64,000 bases of DNA from Hyposmocoma kahamanoa (GCF_003589595.1 NW_020653852.1:7235790-7299789); one strand, 5' to 3'; positions 10,311 to 22,223 are shown, numbered from the stretch's first letter. Made by a program: numbers and translations. Notes: generated by a model not told the origin, from the sequence alone.

Positions 10311-11167
10311 AAAAAGAAAATATTTCCTAAATTATTCGATTAATGGAAGGATCCATTAATCGAATTCAGAACCGCTGATTCCTACCGTACGAACCGCGTG
10401 TCAAGAGATGGTGTACAAAAATATTCATGAGCTCAAACAAAGTATGGAGATTTTGCAACACCAGGCGCCAAGGCGTATGCAATAAAGAGAGTCAAGATCA
10501 CCGGCACTGAGGTAACTAAGGGGGAGTATATTAGTAATTATTCGTGAGTAATAAACATCCTCAAATGTTATTTCGCTGTATTCTCGTCCTAAACCAACAT
10601 ATAGAAGTTCCAAGTGTCCCAAAACGCTTTGTAAATATAATTTGCTCTGTCCCAAAATTTCCTTTTAAACTGAGTTTTGATATTTAAGTACTATATTATC
10701 TGTGTTTAGATAAGATTACCTTTTTGCGACCTTTATTCTCGGTCAAGTACAAAATGTAATGAGCAATGGTATCGTTGAACAAAATTGTTATCTTTCAATC
10801 TTTAATAAGATCCGTTTACATCAAAAGCGGTAGGGCCATTTAGTCCGATCCAGCAAAAACTGAGCCCCGTAAAAATCGCTGAAATTCCAACGATTTTGCT
10901 AAACGTGTTGGAAAATTGCTGGTAACGCCCGGACGAGCCAGTTACGTGTCTTGAAATTGATCGTACGTCAATAGACGATGCGATACCTTCGCGACTCCTT
11001 ATAGGCCAATTTCGGTTACTTGTACATTTCTCCTCAAAATTATTCGAAATATCATTGTTATAATTATCATGTGGCTTAAAACTAAACGACTGGGAAATAT
11101 AAGTAAAAAAATCAAACAATTTACACCATTTAAAAAAAATACTAAGTAGGACGAACAAAAGAACAGT
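10311..11167. other. mostly unassigned; short hairpin and a diverged repeat
   Basis: A perfect 12-bp-arm hairpin occurs at 10335-10364 (TTCGATTAATGG with loop AAGGAT). The segment at 10880-11000 resembles 13140-13260 ('cttgaaattgatcgtacgt' against 'ctcgaaattgatcggccgt'), so a diverged dispersed repeat is present at both sites. Minus-strand ORFs at 10425-10655 and 10802-11158 lie here; I do not recognise their products. Confidence 0.45.
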
Positions 11168-11383
11168 AGAGCTAAGGAGCTCTACATAAGGATGAAAGGG
11201 TTCGTCCAGGGAAGCACTGCCACCTTACCTATTTCTGTCATCAAGTAGTAGTGTGAGCATTATTGTGTTCCGGTTTAGAATGGTAAGGGTGCTGGTGAAA
11301 TTATAAGTACATGGGACTTGTCAACTTATGTTTTAGGGTGACGGGCGCAGTGGCTGTGCCCATAAGACCCGATTTAAATTTTA
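11168..11383 (+). repeat. repeat F copy 3, 3'-truncated
   Basis: Begins in the 'gagctct' region with a disturbed 5' end ('acataaggatgaaagggttc'), then follows the family to 'gacgggcgcagtggctgtgc' and stops at about 11383. The last ~80 bp and the A-tail are missing. Confidence 0.7.
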
Positions 11384-11669
11384 ACGATTTTCACATATTA
11401 TTTGATTAGAAATCGGGACTCAATCGCGTATAAAATTTTTTTTTTAACTCAACGTTGCGGACTTGTTGCAAAGTTCATGGTCTCTAAGGGACTGAAGAGG
11501 CTAATTTCAACATCTTACCGTGTGAATTTTTCCAACTATCCGCATTTGGTATTCTTTATTTATTTATGTACTACGGTTGTCACTAGATCGACACATAACA
11601 CTCACCATATATAACAACACTCAACATATATGTGTGTGTATATATATATAATATAATAATAACGCACAC

Positions 11670-11862
11670 ACTCAACATAGCCCCGCACTAGGGAAACCCT
11701 GTGTCGCGGGTGCCATGGACACACACATAGACAACCACAAATTACACCCAAACTCACGAGAGAAATAAATGTAGGCCATACAAATACTTCTCCCGGCCCG
11801 GGATCGAACCTGGGGCCTCTGCGTGGCAGTCCAGCATGGTAACCGTTCGGCCACGGAGGCAG
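11670..11862 (-). repeat. SINE-C, tRNA-derived
   Basis: On the minus strand it starts 'gcctccgtggccgaacggtt' (A-box match GTGGCCGAACGG) and has 'aggttcgatcccggg' (B box). The body ends in 'tttccctagtgcggggctat' near 11672. The tRNA-like part has a Leu/Ser-like long spacing, but acceptor-stem pairing is lacking and a unique body follows, so it is a SINE and not a tRNA gene. A head fragment of the same family is at 31463-31510. Confidence 0.8.
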
Positions 11863-11918
11863 TTAAATATATATATATATATATATATATCATTGACTTA
11901 TGATATATATATATATTT
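11863..11918. repeat. (AT)n microsatellite
   Basis: Two AT runs, 11866-11890 and 11902-11917, flank 'cattgacttatg'. Another (AT)n tract lies at 11638-11652. They bracket SINE-C, which may have inserted into a preexisting AT tract. Confidence 0.9.
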
Positions 11919-12110
11919 AAAAAAAGCCACGGTTTGGTAATGGCAGAGGCCGTGGGTTAGAATTAGGGCTCGCACCGATAAGTTATTCGGAGGTTCGAAA
12001 TTGAAATTCAAAATGGAAAACATCGTCATGAAACCTGTACGTCGAAAAAGGTTCACAACCCTCAGACTGTGCCAATATTAAGTATCTCAGTTCCCTCTAC
12101 ATCTATTTAT
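11919..12110 (+). repeat. SINE-A (HaSE-like), degraded copy
   Basis: Contains 'ggcagaggccgtgggtta', then 'catcgtcatgaaacctg' and 'aaaggttcacaac', all landmarks of the intact copy at 54203-54510. The A-box region has lost part of its sequence. Confidence 0.6.
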
Positions 12111-12500
12111 GACATTCATTATTACATAATAAAATTATTTTTTTAATTATTTTCTCATCGCACACAAAATACAACTCAAACACATTCACTTACATTTTGC
12201 AACACTATCCCCCCTCTCACCCACTCCCCGCTACCTCAAAAACTGTAGTCACGAGTTCAAAAACTTAAGAAGACCAGTGTACGCGAGTGCTATTTAAAAT
12301 AATCCAAGAAAGTCTATCAATTCTATCATTATTTGCACTGTGTTACCATTAAACCCCGCTTAAAATAATATTCGTAATTCAAAAAGTGTACACATACTTG
12401 TGAATTCAAAAACAAAACTTGGAGACTATTATAACCTCAGTGCAAGATATGCAAGGTGCCTTCACGAAGTAAGTTCTGGCCACTCCAACCGCGTAAAGCG
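12111..12500. other. unassigned DNA
   Basis: Nothing recognised; one C-rich patch 'cccccctctcacccactccc' at about 12209-12230. Confidence 0.4.
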
Positions 12501-12788
12501 TTTTTTTAATACCAAGTGACGGGACGAACAAGTCGTGCGCCTGGTAGGAAGCGACACGCCTATCCATAACAGTTGCAGTTTCATTCAGAGCTTTAAATCG
12601 CAAAGATCTAACGGGCACACCGTCACGATGAGACATAAGTTGACAAGTTCCATGTGCCTGTAATTTAACCAACAGCCCTTCTAAGCCGGAACGCGGTAAT
12701 TCTCACATTACTACTTGGCGACAGAAATAGGCCATGTGGCAGTACTTCCCTGAATCAACTCTTTCACAAGGACCTCTACTGCTACTAA
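12501..12788 (-). repeat. repeat F copy 4, full length
   Basis: The plus strand begins with the T-run 'ttttttaataccaagtgacg' and ends 'acctctactgctacta', so the element is minus-oriented with its A-tail at the low-coordinate end. All family blocks are present. Confidence 0.75.
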
Positions 12789-12794
12789 ACTAAC

Positions 12795-12905
12795 ATGTGA
12801 AGTCTCCAACGCGCATTGGGCCAGCGTGGCGGACTATGGCCTAGATCCTCGCGTGAGAGGAGACCCGTGCCCAGAAGTGGAACGTTTAAATCAGTTGATG
12901 ATATG
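12795..12905 (+). repeat. SINE-A 3' fragment
   Basis: Matches 54395-54505 ('cattgggccagcgtggcgga', 'gagaggagacccgtgcccag', 'atgatgatatg'-like end). The tRNA-like head is absent; it directly follows repeat F copy 4. Confidence 0.75.
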
Positions 12906-14640
12906 TCGCGAGTGTTATGTGTCGGTTTAGTTGTTACTAAACCAACACATTTTAAGACCGACGACTTTGTTGTTACAAATGGATATTAAATTTCATCAAA
13001 TTTCATATGTATAGCACAAATGCACTAATCTTTATTTATCAAATAAATGAACTACTTATTACACAATCGTGAAAGTAATAAGCCATCATAGTAATGTACG
13101 ATAAAAAAAGACCAAACTTTACCTAGTAAAGGGTAGCTATTCCTGTGTGTCAAACGTGTCTGAAAATTGGCCAAGTTGCGACGGCGCAAACTGGCGCTAT
13201 CTCGAAATTGATCGGCCGTGCATGCTCGAATGCCTGTGATGAACGATTGTTCAGAGCCGATATGAATCATTAATGATTCAAGTCGCTTTAGATTGCAACC
13301 AAAAATATACGTTGTGAAAAACTATATAAAAAAAGTGTTACAAATTAAATGTCTTGGTTCTAATTACATAAGTGTTTATTACTCGTTATTTTCACATTTT
13401 ACAATGGTCATCTCGTCCATAAGTACAATTAAATCTTTTTTTAGTTTTTTATTTTTGGTTTGGTCGAAAATCAGAAATAGAATACCAGTTCGCGCCACTC
13501 AACCCATTTAAATCACCTTCGATAAAGATGACCCCACTATCGCCATGGGCGCGAAAATATCTATCCTGTTTGTCGGTTTCAGCTACAATCTTTTACCTAA
13601 TTTTAAACTAATGATTCGAGATCTATAAAAATATGATAATTACAATTGTAAATGTTCTACAACGAAAGAAGGATGGCGAAAGTTGACCCAAAATCAACGA
13701 AGTGCCGTTCATGGACTTTGCTAGTGTATAATTTTACGTTTTAGTTTTTGCCTAGTTATCAATATATTTTTGTATATTTTTAGAAGTCGGAAATAAAGAA
13801 ATTGCAAAATAATGTATTTTAGAATAGGTGCAAGAACACAACGCATTTGGTTCAGTTCGACCATACGTTAGGCAACGTTCTTGTACGTTTACACTACCTA
13901 AAGTATGGCTTATTTAATAGTACACATATAAAACATTAATAATCAATTAAACAATAATGACATAAAGTAAAAAATAAAAAACAATGTGACAAAAACGTTT
14001 AAACAGTATTTAACGAGAGATACAAAAGTTAGCAAAGAAACGTTTTCACAAAAGACCTCTTACCAATGTCAATGTCACTTTGAGTGTGAACAGTGTGACC
14101 ATAAGTGGCAGATTTCTGTCATTTGAGCAGATTAACTTTTTATTAATTTTCATTTCGAATATAAACGTTTTTAAATAAATCATGGCACAAGATAGAAAAT
14201 TCTTAGGTTTTAGCGATTACTACACACTGAAAAGTAAAAAAAATTTAAACACAAATTATTGATTTAAGTACCTTTTTTGTAACTACAATTCTAAATAGTT
14301 TTACAACTTATTGATGACTAAAACCATGTCAGCCAAACCTGACCATGGACCACAGACTTAGTATATCCATAGATTGGCCCTGATGTATTGGAGACGAGAC
14401 CAAAACAAAAATATATCTGTGTGCGTATAATGTGCATGTGTGCAAGATAAATAGTGTTGCGCCATCCACTGATTTAACTTTAATATCGATTAACATATTA
14501 CACCGGCATTTCACTTCGTTGTATTCACCAAAATGTCTTAACGCAAAATACCGAGACGTTAATTGATGATTGATAGTTAATTAATGATTCAATAGAAAAT
14601 TAAGAAAGCTACTATCACCTTCTGGTAGTGCCATAGGATG
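12906..14640. other. mostly unassigned; short repeat fragments
   Basis: 13140-13270 resembles the repeat at 10880-11000. 14196-14270 carries a diverged 'ttcttaggttttagcgatta' end of the 978 MITE family. 14330-14480 shares 'ccatagattgg' and 'ccatggaccacagacttagt' with a segment at 16445-16510 on the opposite strand, indicating another dispersed repeat. A hairpin GGTTTAGT / ACTAAACC lies at 12924-12943. No genes seen. Confidence 0.4.
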
Positions 14641-14766
14641 GTAGGTAAACAATGGGGACTTTCACCCAAGATAACACTATGGCTCTACAAAATGGTGATA
14701 AGACCCATGATCAGTTACGGCGCGATAGTATGGAGGCCACGAACCACGCTGACGACCGCAACCTAC
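14641..14766 (+). pseudogene. non-LTR retrotransposon RT fragment
   Basis: One open frame encodes VGKQWGLSPKITLWLYKMVI followed by RPMISYGAIVWRPRTTLTTAT. This is close to the 'WGL.P....WLY..VIRP...YGA.VWWP' segment found C-terminal to the polymerase domain of insect Jockey/R1/I-type ORF2 proteins. Only about 40 residues survive; no flanking RT or endonuclease sequence was found on either side. Confidence 0.75.
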
Positions 14767-15093
14767 AAACAAATATAACTATTATAATTATTGTAAAATA
14801 TGATGACATATAAGTGCATCACAGCAGTGAATTTGCAGATAAGTAATAGAACCATTGATTTACAATTATATGGACGTCGGGTCCGCGCTAAAAAGTGTCC
14901 GCACTTGTAAGGCGCTAAAATCGTATACAGAGCGCCAAACTCCGCTTTAGTCTTCATTTGTTCTACTGACAGCGCGATACTGCGATGACATTACAATTAC
15001 AATTTCGAATAGGTTGACTTGGGACATTTTTTTCGTGGTTTTTGTATTAGACCCGTCGTCCATTTATTTGTAAGTCAATGAATAGAACCAAAA
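14767..15093. other. unassigned DNA
   Basis: Nothing recognised. Confidence 0.4.
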
Positions 15094-15510
15094 AACCGGC
15101 CAAGTGCGAGTTGAACTCGCGCGGAGAGGTTTCGGTACAAACTTAACATTGTAGTTGAAGAATATGTTCTCCAATAGATTCTAACAGCAAATATAGGTTT
15201 ATTCGCACAATAGTGAGAAATTTAAAGACAATTTCTGTATTTTTTCAAAACTTTAGGCTCTGTAGTTTCGTAGATAAAGGGTAGAATGATCAATTTTTGT
15301 CTATTTTCTTAAACAACTTAAAAATATTTATATTTCAAAATTACAAAAAATATATACTTAAGAACTTTCCCTCCCAATAGTGACTTCAAATTCAGAATTA
15401 ATTTATTTACGTTGCACGTTTTGGTCACACAAACGCATATGTGTACCAAATTTGAAAAAAATCAGTATCGTATTTCGGAACAGAACAGAACTCTAACAAC
15501 AATAAATCGC
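15094..15510 (+). repeat. lepidopteran dispersed repeat ('accggccaagtgcgag' type)
   Basis: Begins 'aaaccggccaagtgcgagtt' and 'gaactcgcgcggag', a start shared by a very abundant repeat of lepidopteran genomes. It runs through AT-rich sequence to 'gtaccaaatttgaaaaaaat' near 15441-15465. The usual short end after that is eroded. It supports the lepidopteran origin. Confidence 0.6.
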
Positions 15511-18030
15511 TGATTTGTTGTTGATGAGAGTAGTGCTACACAAAAATCATTTAATTGTAAGACATACCGCATGAATAATGTGGGTACAGAACCAGAACGT
15601 AGCTTTACTCTTTGCTTGCCTCTAAAGGCATTTTATTTAAAAGCATTTTTCCTCAAAGTGTTTGTTTGCTGCATATTTTTGAAAACTTTTTGGAAACCCA
15701 GTCTTCTTTCTTTAGCTTTATAAGCCATTTCTGTCGTACTTCAATGTTTTGAGGAAATCTGAATCAACAACAATAATTAACATAAGAAATGGGTGCCTCA
15801 ACTATGCTATTAAAAGAAATTTTCGTTTTAATGTAAACAAAATATAATATACTAATGCAATATTAATTAAATATAAAGTACTAAATCCAGAAATTTCTGA
15901 TTCAATAAATAAAAAAAAATTAAGTATGAAGATGATTTCGGCTGTATGCAAGTCACGCCTTTGCCTTTCTTTTTTTCAGTTAATGACATCTCGATAACAT
16001 ATTATCGATTGCGTCAATCTCTATGAAAGTGGGGTTATGAATTTTAGATTCACGTATTTGATATATTTTTTAATTGAATTCGTATACATTTGCGTTATTA
16101 ATGCACTTGAATGGTATAATTTTACGGATATATTTATGTAAAAAACTTTTGTGGTAGTGCTTTTAGACAGCTAAAAATTTAAATAGTACTTACATGTCAA
16201 ATGTACAATTCTGCGAGTTTTCCTTTTTAGATGAGTTACATCCGGGCACTGAAAACTTTACAATGACTAATAAACGTCCGTTTAACACTATTTCACATTT
16301 TAAAACCAATTATTTTTCAAAAATAAACGAAATTTGTTTCGTTGTCAGCTGATCCTAGGTTCACATAGGCTCATAGCTTATAATGAAGTGGTCTCGTCTA
16401 CCCATCTCGTTCTAACATACGTGTATACTAACTCTCTTTCACTTGCATTGCCAATCTATGGGTACCTATATACTAAATCTAATATACTAAATCTATGCCA
16501 TGGACATATAAAGATCCCTAAACGTTTCGGTTTATTTAAAAAAAAACATATACGCGATTTTAGACTCGAAATTCTAATAAGAAAATAAGTTTTAAAACTA
16601 AAGGAATAGCGTAGGAAAACAATAGAACTTCAGAATTGTTCATCATTTATATATCATAATCATACTACATAATCAAGATACCAATCAGCGATGCTGGTAT
16701 AAAAATACCAATACGTAAGTAACTAACTACTGCATTTAACAAAGATTATTTCAATATAGCACGAGAATACTTTAATGACAACCTTAATTTTTTTTTTTTT
16801 TTTCAAATTATGTTTACAACCTGCAAGTACAACTAAAATAATAATGTGACAACCGTACAACATACCTCCAAGGAAGTATGTTGTCTTACCTCGATTTTTT
16901 TTCCTGATTTCTTTGCTTATCGCGGTCAGACACGTTAAGGAATTTTGGATACGGATTTAGGGATATAATGGATCGGAAGAGGAATTTGCCTATAGAAAAT
17001 GTGTACAACAGAGAACACAAGGAAGAAAGTAATGATTTAACAATAATTTAAATGATATTATAATAGTTAATGGTGAAGGAACTATATGTTTGTATTATTT
17101 TATTATCTACTATGAAATTACATATTATTCTATGGTGATACCGAGCACCGCTGCGGATCGCAGGCCGCAATGACACTTCGTTTCTTTAAATGACCGAAGA
17201 CGACAGTATCGCGTGGCTTTCCGCACCAATAAGTGCCTTGTCTTGGATACAAGCAACCAGCAACTAGAAGCGAATATTCTATTTTAATACGGTTGCCGCA
17301 ACCGGCGGCTGTGTGCCTAGGTAGCTTGTATATCTAATACAAGGTACACGTTTGAGTGTCGCCTAAATCAATATAGACTAAACCTAGTATTTATATGGTC
17401 TGTGTAATAAACTAATATGTTGTCTACAATACGCTTTTGCACCATTGCTCAATTTAGTACCTTAAGTACCTTTTCATCGATTTTCGTTTCTCAAAGTCGC
17501 ATTACTCAAATTGACATACTACTTCTCAAACTTTTCAAGGCCATGCGGAAGGGTGGCACATCATTTGCTTTTCGTCACATGACGGAGCATAACAACCATA
17601 AGTAGCACTTTGGCAAACTCACTCTCATATATAATAATCCATGTAACCTATAATTGTAAGTCAATGATGTAACCTCTTCATGATAATGTATTCTATGTTT
17701 CATCATAATTTATTCCATAGTGCTGTAGATATATTAGGTGATTGAGAAGCAAAAATATTGATTCTAAATTTGTGTCACCAATTCATTGGTAACGTGAAGA
17801 ATGGCGATTAAACTTGTAAAACACAACCTATACGCATACTTACACATAAAGTGCACCACACACGCTTTAAACAGATTTATATTAGTAAACACTCAGTCGC
17901 ATGAAGGTACGCATCTAACTGATATTGTACACAACGGAATCGAGGTAAACACCCTACGAGTGGCCTCCAACCTCCCCTTACAGCCACCCCTCGGCTTCAC
18001 AAATTATTTTTGATCACACTGATTTACATT
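15511..18030. other. unassigned DNA
   Basis: 2.5 kb without a recognised gene. It includes a T-run at 16789-16803, a small palindrome around 16858-16882 (CAACATAC / GTATGTTG) and a GC-richer patch at 17145-17305. The ORF at 16334-16588 has no recognisable domain; part of this interval (16445-16510) is repetitive (see 14330-14480). Confidence 0.35.
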
Positions 18031-18276
18031 TTTTATGACATCAAGTGACGGGACGAACAAGTCGCGCGTCTGGTGATTAAGCTACACGCCATAACAGTTA
18101 CAGTGTGCACTTAGAGCTTTAAATTGCAAAGATCTGAAGGACACTACCACTGCGCCCGTCACCATGAGATATAAGTTGACAAGTACCTGTAATTTCACCA
18201 GCGCCCATACCCTTCAAAACCGGAACACAGTAATTGAATGCTGTCATTACTGCTTGGCGGCAGACTAAGTACTACC
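18031..18276 (-). repeat. repeat F copy 5
   Basis: The plus strand begins 'tttttatgacatcaagtgac' and runs to 'cttggcggcagactaagtac'. The element's 5' end (gagctcc region) is missing. A short internal deletion affects the 'cacatgggact' block. Confidence 0.7.
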
Positions 18277-18849
18277 ATTACTCTAGTCATACTGCTGTAA
18301 ATACATTCGCCACCTGATCGCTCTGTCTGGTAAAACTGGTAAAACTAAACAACAAGTCTTTGTTATCATAAAAAAAATATGAATATTTCTCGAAGCACGT
18401 CGACAAAAGCATTAAATGTAAGCTTGCTAATAAAAATATCACAGTTATATACAGAAAAGCAGAGAAATTGTAAATTTCCTAAAATTGCCAAAACATACTC
18501 ACATTCCCTCTGACACTGTACTCGTAACGGATAAGGAGTTGCCAACTTGGCCAATAAAAGTCAAATAAGGACGTTATTCATGCCCAAGGGTCCACGGATA
18601 GGCTTTTTATAACCTCTTTTGTAGGCCAGTAAACCGAGCCGAGGTAATTCTGTACGACTTTTTTAGCTGTAGTGTGTATTCGCAAATTGGTGTTGGATCA
18701 ACAAATGTACCTACTTATGAAATCATTTTGAGGTATAATTTGAGGAAGAATACTATCAATATGATTGTTAACGTCATTTCGCTTATTTTTTACGATTAAC
18801 TACCAACTGGAAGGCAACTTTGTTTGTTATATAATTATACCTATGTTAT
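18277..18849. other. unassigned DNA
   Basis: Nothing recognised. Confidence 0.4.
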
Positions 18850-19140
18850 AAAAAAAAACTAAACCGACTTCAAAAGCTTGTTGAATTACATCTATTTAAA
18901 AAGTTTTATTGTAACCGATTAACGGAGGTGATTGAAATCCAATAAACTTGATTTATACCCTAATTTGCTATCCTTAGAGGTGGAATATTTTTTGCAAATT
19001 TGAAAAAAGCAATAGTGAGGTACCCTCTTTCCAACAAAAAAAAAAAAATCAAAATCGGATCACAAATATCACGAATCGCATAACACACACAAAAAAAGCG
19101 GTCGAATTGATAACCTTTTGAATTTAACCTTTTTTTAAGT
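18850..19140 (+). repeat. repeat G copy 2
   Basis: Fuller at its 5' end than copy 1: starts 'actaaaccgacttcaaaag', then 'gaattacatctatttaaaaa', 'ggtggaatattttttgc', 'taccctctttccaacaaa', and ends near 'cggtcgaattgataacc'. No coding capacity. Confidence 0.65.
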
Positions 19141-19419
19141 CTGTTAATAAAGCTAGGAACATATTATTAATTATATAGAAATTGGAAGCTACGTCTTGCT
19201 AGTTTGCAAGCCAGGGATCCCTCAAGTGCGTGTGCCTGCAACTCATTCGACATGCGCTGAACTTGGTGATGAACTTGATATAAACAGGTTCGTCTTTGTT
19301 ATTTACGAAAAATTGTGACAGACATTCCATTAATACGAGGTATAAAAATAAACTGACTGTTTAACAGTCATCGTCGCAAAGTCCAAATTCACTTAATGGG
19401 GCAATGTATACGTTTCTAT

Positions 19420-19790
19420 ACTAGGATAGCAGTTGATATTCAAAATTTGCCATTTACGAGATTCAAAAGTATAGTGAAACAAAAACTGTATACTAAAGGC
19501 TGTAATTATACAGCTTCTGCGTAGGTACTTGAATGACCAGAATTCGTGATAGTGATCCGTTTAGATCTTGCAGGTTGTCTCGAACTGATGTTTGAAATAA
19601 ATATTGTAAAATGATAAAAATGTATTACTTACAAAGAGCAACCTGTAGAGTTTATTAATAATTCTTCTCAGGAGAATCGCCCGAGCATGGAAATGAGCAG
19701 TAGAGTTTAACCAATATGAAGATAATTAAGTGCAATTTGCTTAGCTATGAAAACCAAATTGAGTTCGATTTTATTAAAATATGGTAAACA
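19420..19790 (+). pseudogene. non-LTR ORF2 C-terminus and 3' UTR, rearranged
   Basis: 19428-19525 encodes AVDIQNLPFTRFKSIVKQKL and then YTKGCNYTASA, the same end as in the copy at 56572-57560. 19545-19605 matches, in antisense, the RT segment at 57430-57505 ('gtgatccgttt', 'cttgcagg'). 19605-19790 is sense 3' UTR ('cttacaaagagcaacctgta', 'ttcttctcagg', 'gagcagtagagttta'). The copy is therefore a sense-antisense-sense mosaic. Confidence 0.7.
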
Positions 19791-20312
19791 TATACACACT
19801 TTTAACTATATGTATGTAGTGCAAAGATAATTTAAGATATTGATACAAAACCACACAAAGAAGAACACAATGTACCCTACAAGATGTAAGTATTTACCAG
19901 TATGTGCTCGTAATTTATTCTATTTCGTTATAGCGACACACACGCCCGTTACTCATTCCGCTTTAGTGTCACTGCCTAGTGTCGACTATATAGCTTGAGC
20001 CGAATGAGATCCTTTTGAGTATGCCACAGACGCTGTATTTCAAATTATTTGTTTGTTATTTATAATGTTGGCCTCGTTCTTTTGTGTTCTACTTTTAATT
20101 ATTCTTTTTTTATCCATTTGCGTACTGTACTGGTACTTGTGTAAAAAATGCTTGTTTTTAACACGTACGTGGTGATGACATCTAGTGGAAATTATTAATA
20201 ACATCGATGAAGTAGCGGCGCTGTCCCGTAAGTTTTTTTGTAACAAGTTTTGTTTTTTTTAATTATATTACCCCACGACAGATTGCGCCATTTCGCCCCA
20301 TGTTACGTAGAG
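19791..20312. other. unassigned DNA
   Basis: Nothing recognised. Confidence 0.4.
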
Positions 20313-20314
20313 CT

Positions 20315-20632
20315 TTTTTGTGATATCAAGTGACGGGACGGACAAGTCGTGCACCTGGTGGAAAGTGACACGTTGCAATGCCACTCAGAGGTATAAATCA
20401 CAAAGCTCTGAGGGGCACTACCACTGAGTTCGTCACCTTGAGACATAAGTTGACAAGTCCCATGTGCCTGTAATTACACCAGCACGCCTACTCTACAAAA
20501 TCGGAATGCTGTAACGTTCACATTACTTGCTAGGCGGAAGAAATGGATAAGGTAAGTAGGCAGTATAAGGTAAGGTGGCAGGCAGTACTTTCCTGGACGA
20601 ACTCTTTCACAAGGAGCTCTACTGCTACTATC
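20315..20632 (-). repeat. repeat F copy 6, full length
   Basis: From 'tgatatcaagtgacgggacg' to 'aaggagctctactgctacta'. It contains a short internal duplication around 20545-20585, where 'ggtaagtaggcagtataagg' precedes a second 'taaggtggcaggcagtac'. Otherwise intact. Confidence 0.8.
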
Positions 20633-20779
20633 TGTATAATGCAATAAATAAATAGTAACTCTACATACCTAGGCAAAACTGTTTTCCGAAGATTGTCGTA
20701 TTGATGTTTGATTGTATGTCAAAAATGCAATCAGCCGTCAAAGTAATATTACGATAGCAAAAGCACTAAATATTACTAC

Positions 20780-20865
20780 TTTTATATGAAACTACTTATA
20801 TATCTGTGAAATCTGTCCTGAAAAGATGTAATTTTGCCGATGTAGCCTTATTACTACTACCCTGA
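20780..20865 (+). repeat. 46-bp-family 3' remnant
   Basis: 'gaaactacttatatatctgt', then 'gaaatctgtcctgaaaagat' and 'gatgtagccttattactac' match the 3' end of the element at 6930-7085. It lies just upstream of the mariner. Confidence 0.55.
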
Positions 20866-20953
20866 TGGAGGAAATGTGTGAATGTTTTGGTAATCTTATA
20901 CATAGGGCGCACTTTAAGTTTCCGGAACCAGTTCCGGATTGCACAATTATGAT

Positions 20954-20979
20954 TATGTAAGTGGCCAGCCACTTACATA
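20954..20979. repeat. 12-bp-arm palindrome in mariner 5' region
   Basis: TATGTAAGTGGC, spacer CA, GCCACTTACATA: perfect inverted repeat. Confidence 0.85.
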
Positions 20980-21069
20980 AACAATATTTAAAAAGTAATT
21001 ACAACATTTGAAAATGGAACTATTTGGCTGTAGAACACAGTTTGTTTCATTTGACTGTCACTTGTTTCA

Positions 21070-21125
21070 CAATTTCTAAAATGACGCCACAATGTAAAAA
21101 CATAGTGGCGTCATTTTAGAAATTG
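21070..21125. repeat. perfect 21-bp inverted repeat, 14-nt loop, in mariner 5' UTR
   Basis: 21070-21090 (CAATTTCTAAAATGACGCCA, then C) and 21105-21125 are perfect reverse complements. It lies 15 bp before the transposase ATG at 21141. It could be a nested miniature element or a folded leader. Confidence 0.9.
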
Positions 21126-21140
21126 TCTGCCTACATTACC

Positions 21141-22159
21141 ATGGATTTAACTCTTGAAAATTTTCGTAGTATGATTTTCTACGAATTTAAGTGTAATTAA
21201 ACAACTCAACGGCGCTTCTCAAGGCTTCAAACTGCTTTTGGCGATAAAGTACTATACGACTATTTATAGCTGGTTTGCAGAATTCAAACGCGATCGTGTG
21301 AACGAATTTCGTGATGATCGCCCGTCCACTGCTGTGAACAACAAAAACATCGATGCTGTGCGCCGTATGATCAAAACAGACAGGCATATGACATACCATG
21401 AGATTCGGGCATCTTTAGGCATAGGCACTACACAAGTATTTGGGTGTGAAAAAGCTGTGCTTTCGGTGGATCCCACACAATTTGACTGAGGCTCCAAAAA
21501 CGGATAGTGTCGCTTACTACAATGCCATGCTTACCAGATTCAACGAAGGGGCGTCAAATTAGGTGTGGGACATAGTAACAGGTGACGAAACATGGATTTA
21601 TAGTTATGATTCCAAAACAAAGCAGCAATCGAGCGTATGGGTCTTTCGAGATGAGCCGAAACCAACCAAAGTGGCGCGCGAGCAAAGTGCCTCTAAGCGG
21701 AAGATTGCTTCTTTTTTTAATAAAACTGGACACGTGGCTACTGTTGCTTTGAAGAATAGTTGTACCGTGAATAGTGATTGGTACACGATCATTTGTTTGC
21801 CGGAAGTTATTGACAAACTCCGTAAAAATAACCGTAAACGCCGCATCATCTTGCACCACGAAAATGCCAGTTCTCACACGGCCAGACAGACAAATGAATT
21901 TTTGAAGGTGAACAACGTTGACCTTATGAGCCATCCCGCGTACAGTCCCGACCTGGCACCTTGTGAGTTTTATTTATTTCCAAAAATTAAGAACCAGTTA
22001 CGCGGTCAACGATTTTCATTACCTGAAGATGCTGTCGAAGAGTATGAAAAATATGTTTCAGAGATTGTCACGGAGGAGTGGCATAAATGTTTTCAAAATT
22101 GGTTCATTCATATGAAAAAGTGCATTAACGCTAACGGAGAATATTTTGAGAAACAATAA
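21141..22159 (+). pseudogene. mariner transposase pseudogene
   Basis: Starts MDLTLENFRSMIFYEFKC, typical of a mariner N-terminal HTH, and meets a stop after 'KCN'. Frame changes follow near 21245 and 21440 (linker WIPHNLTEAP is in another frame), and another stop precedes VWDIVTGDETWIY. The C-terminal frame 21563-22159 is open. It has GDETW (first catalytic D at 21584), HHENASSH and YSPDLAPCEFYLFPKIK. The second and third catalytic positions (codons at 21860 and 21965, 34 residues between them, i.e. DD34D spacing) both read Glu where Asp is expected. So the enzyme would be inactive even without the frame breaks. Confidence 0.9.
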
Positions 22160-22223
22160 ATTCATTTCTGACCATTTATAGTATTTTTTTCTTATTCATT
22201 CCGAAAACTTAGTGCGTCACACG

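Larger units (their letters stand above)
20905..22223 (+). mobile_element. mariner (Tc1/mariner) element, inactivated
   Basis: The left end GGGCGCACTTTAAGTTTCCG (after TA at 20903-20904) pairs with the right end, whose reverse complement contains GACGCACTAAGTTTTCGG and stops before TA at 22224-22225. The TIRs are imperfect (about 26 bp). Length is about 1.32 kb, normal for mariner. It holds one degraded transposase gene (21141-22159) and a palindrome-rich 5' UTR. TA flanks on both sides fit mariner target-site choice. Confidence 0.85.

Noticed and set aside
10425..11158. Two minus-strand ORFs (76 and 118 codons)
   Set aside because: No recognisable domain; part of the second overlaps a dispersed repeat also found near 13140-13260.
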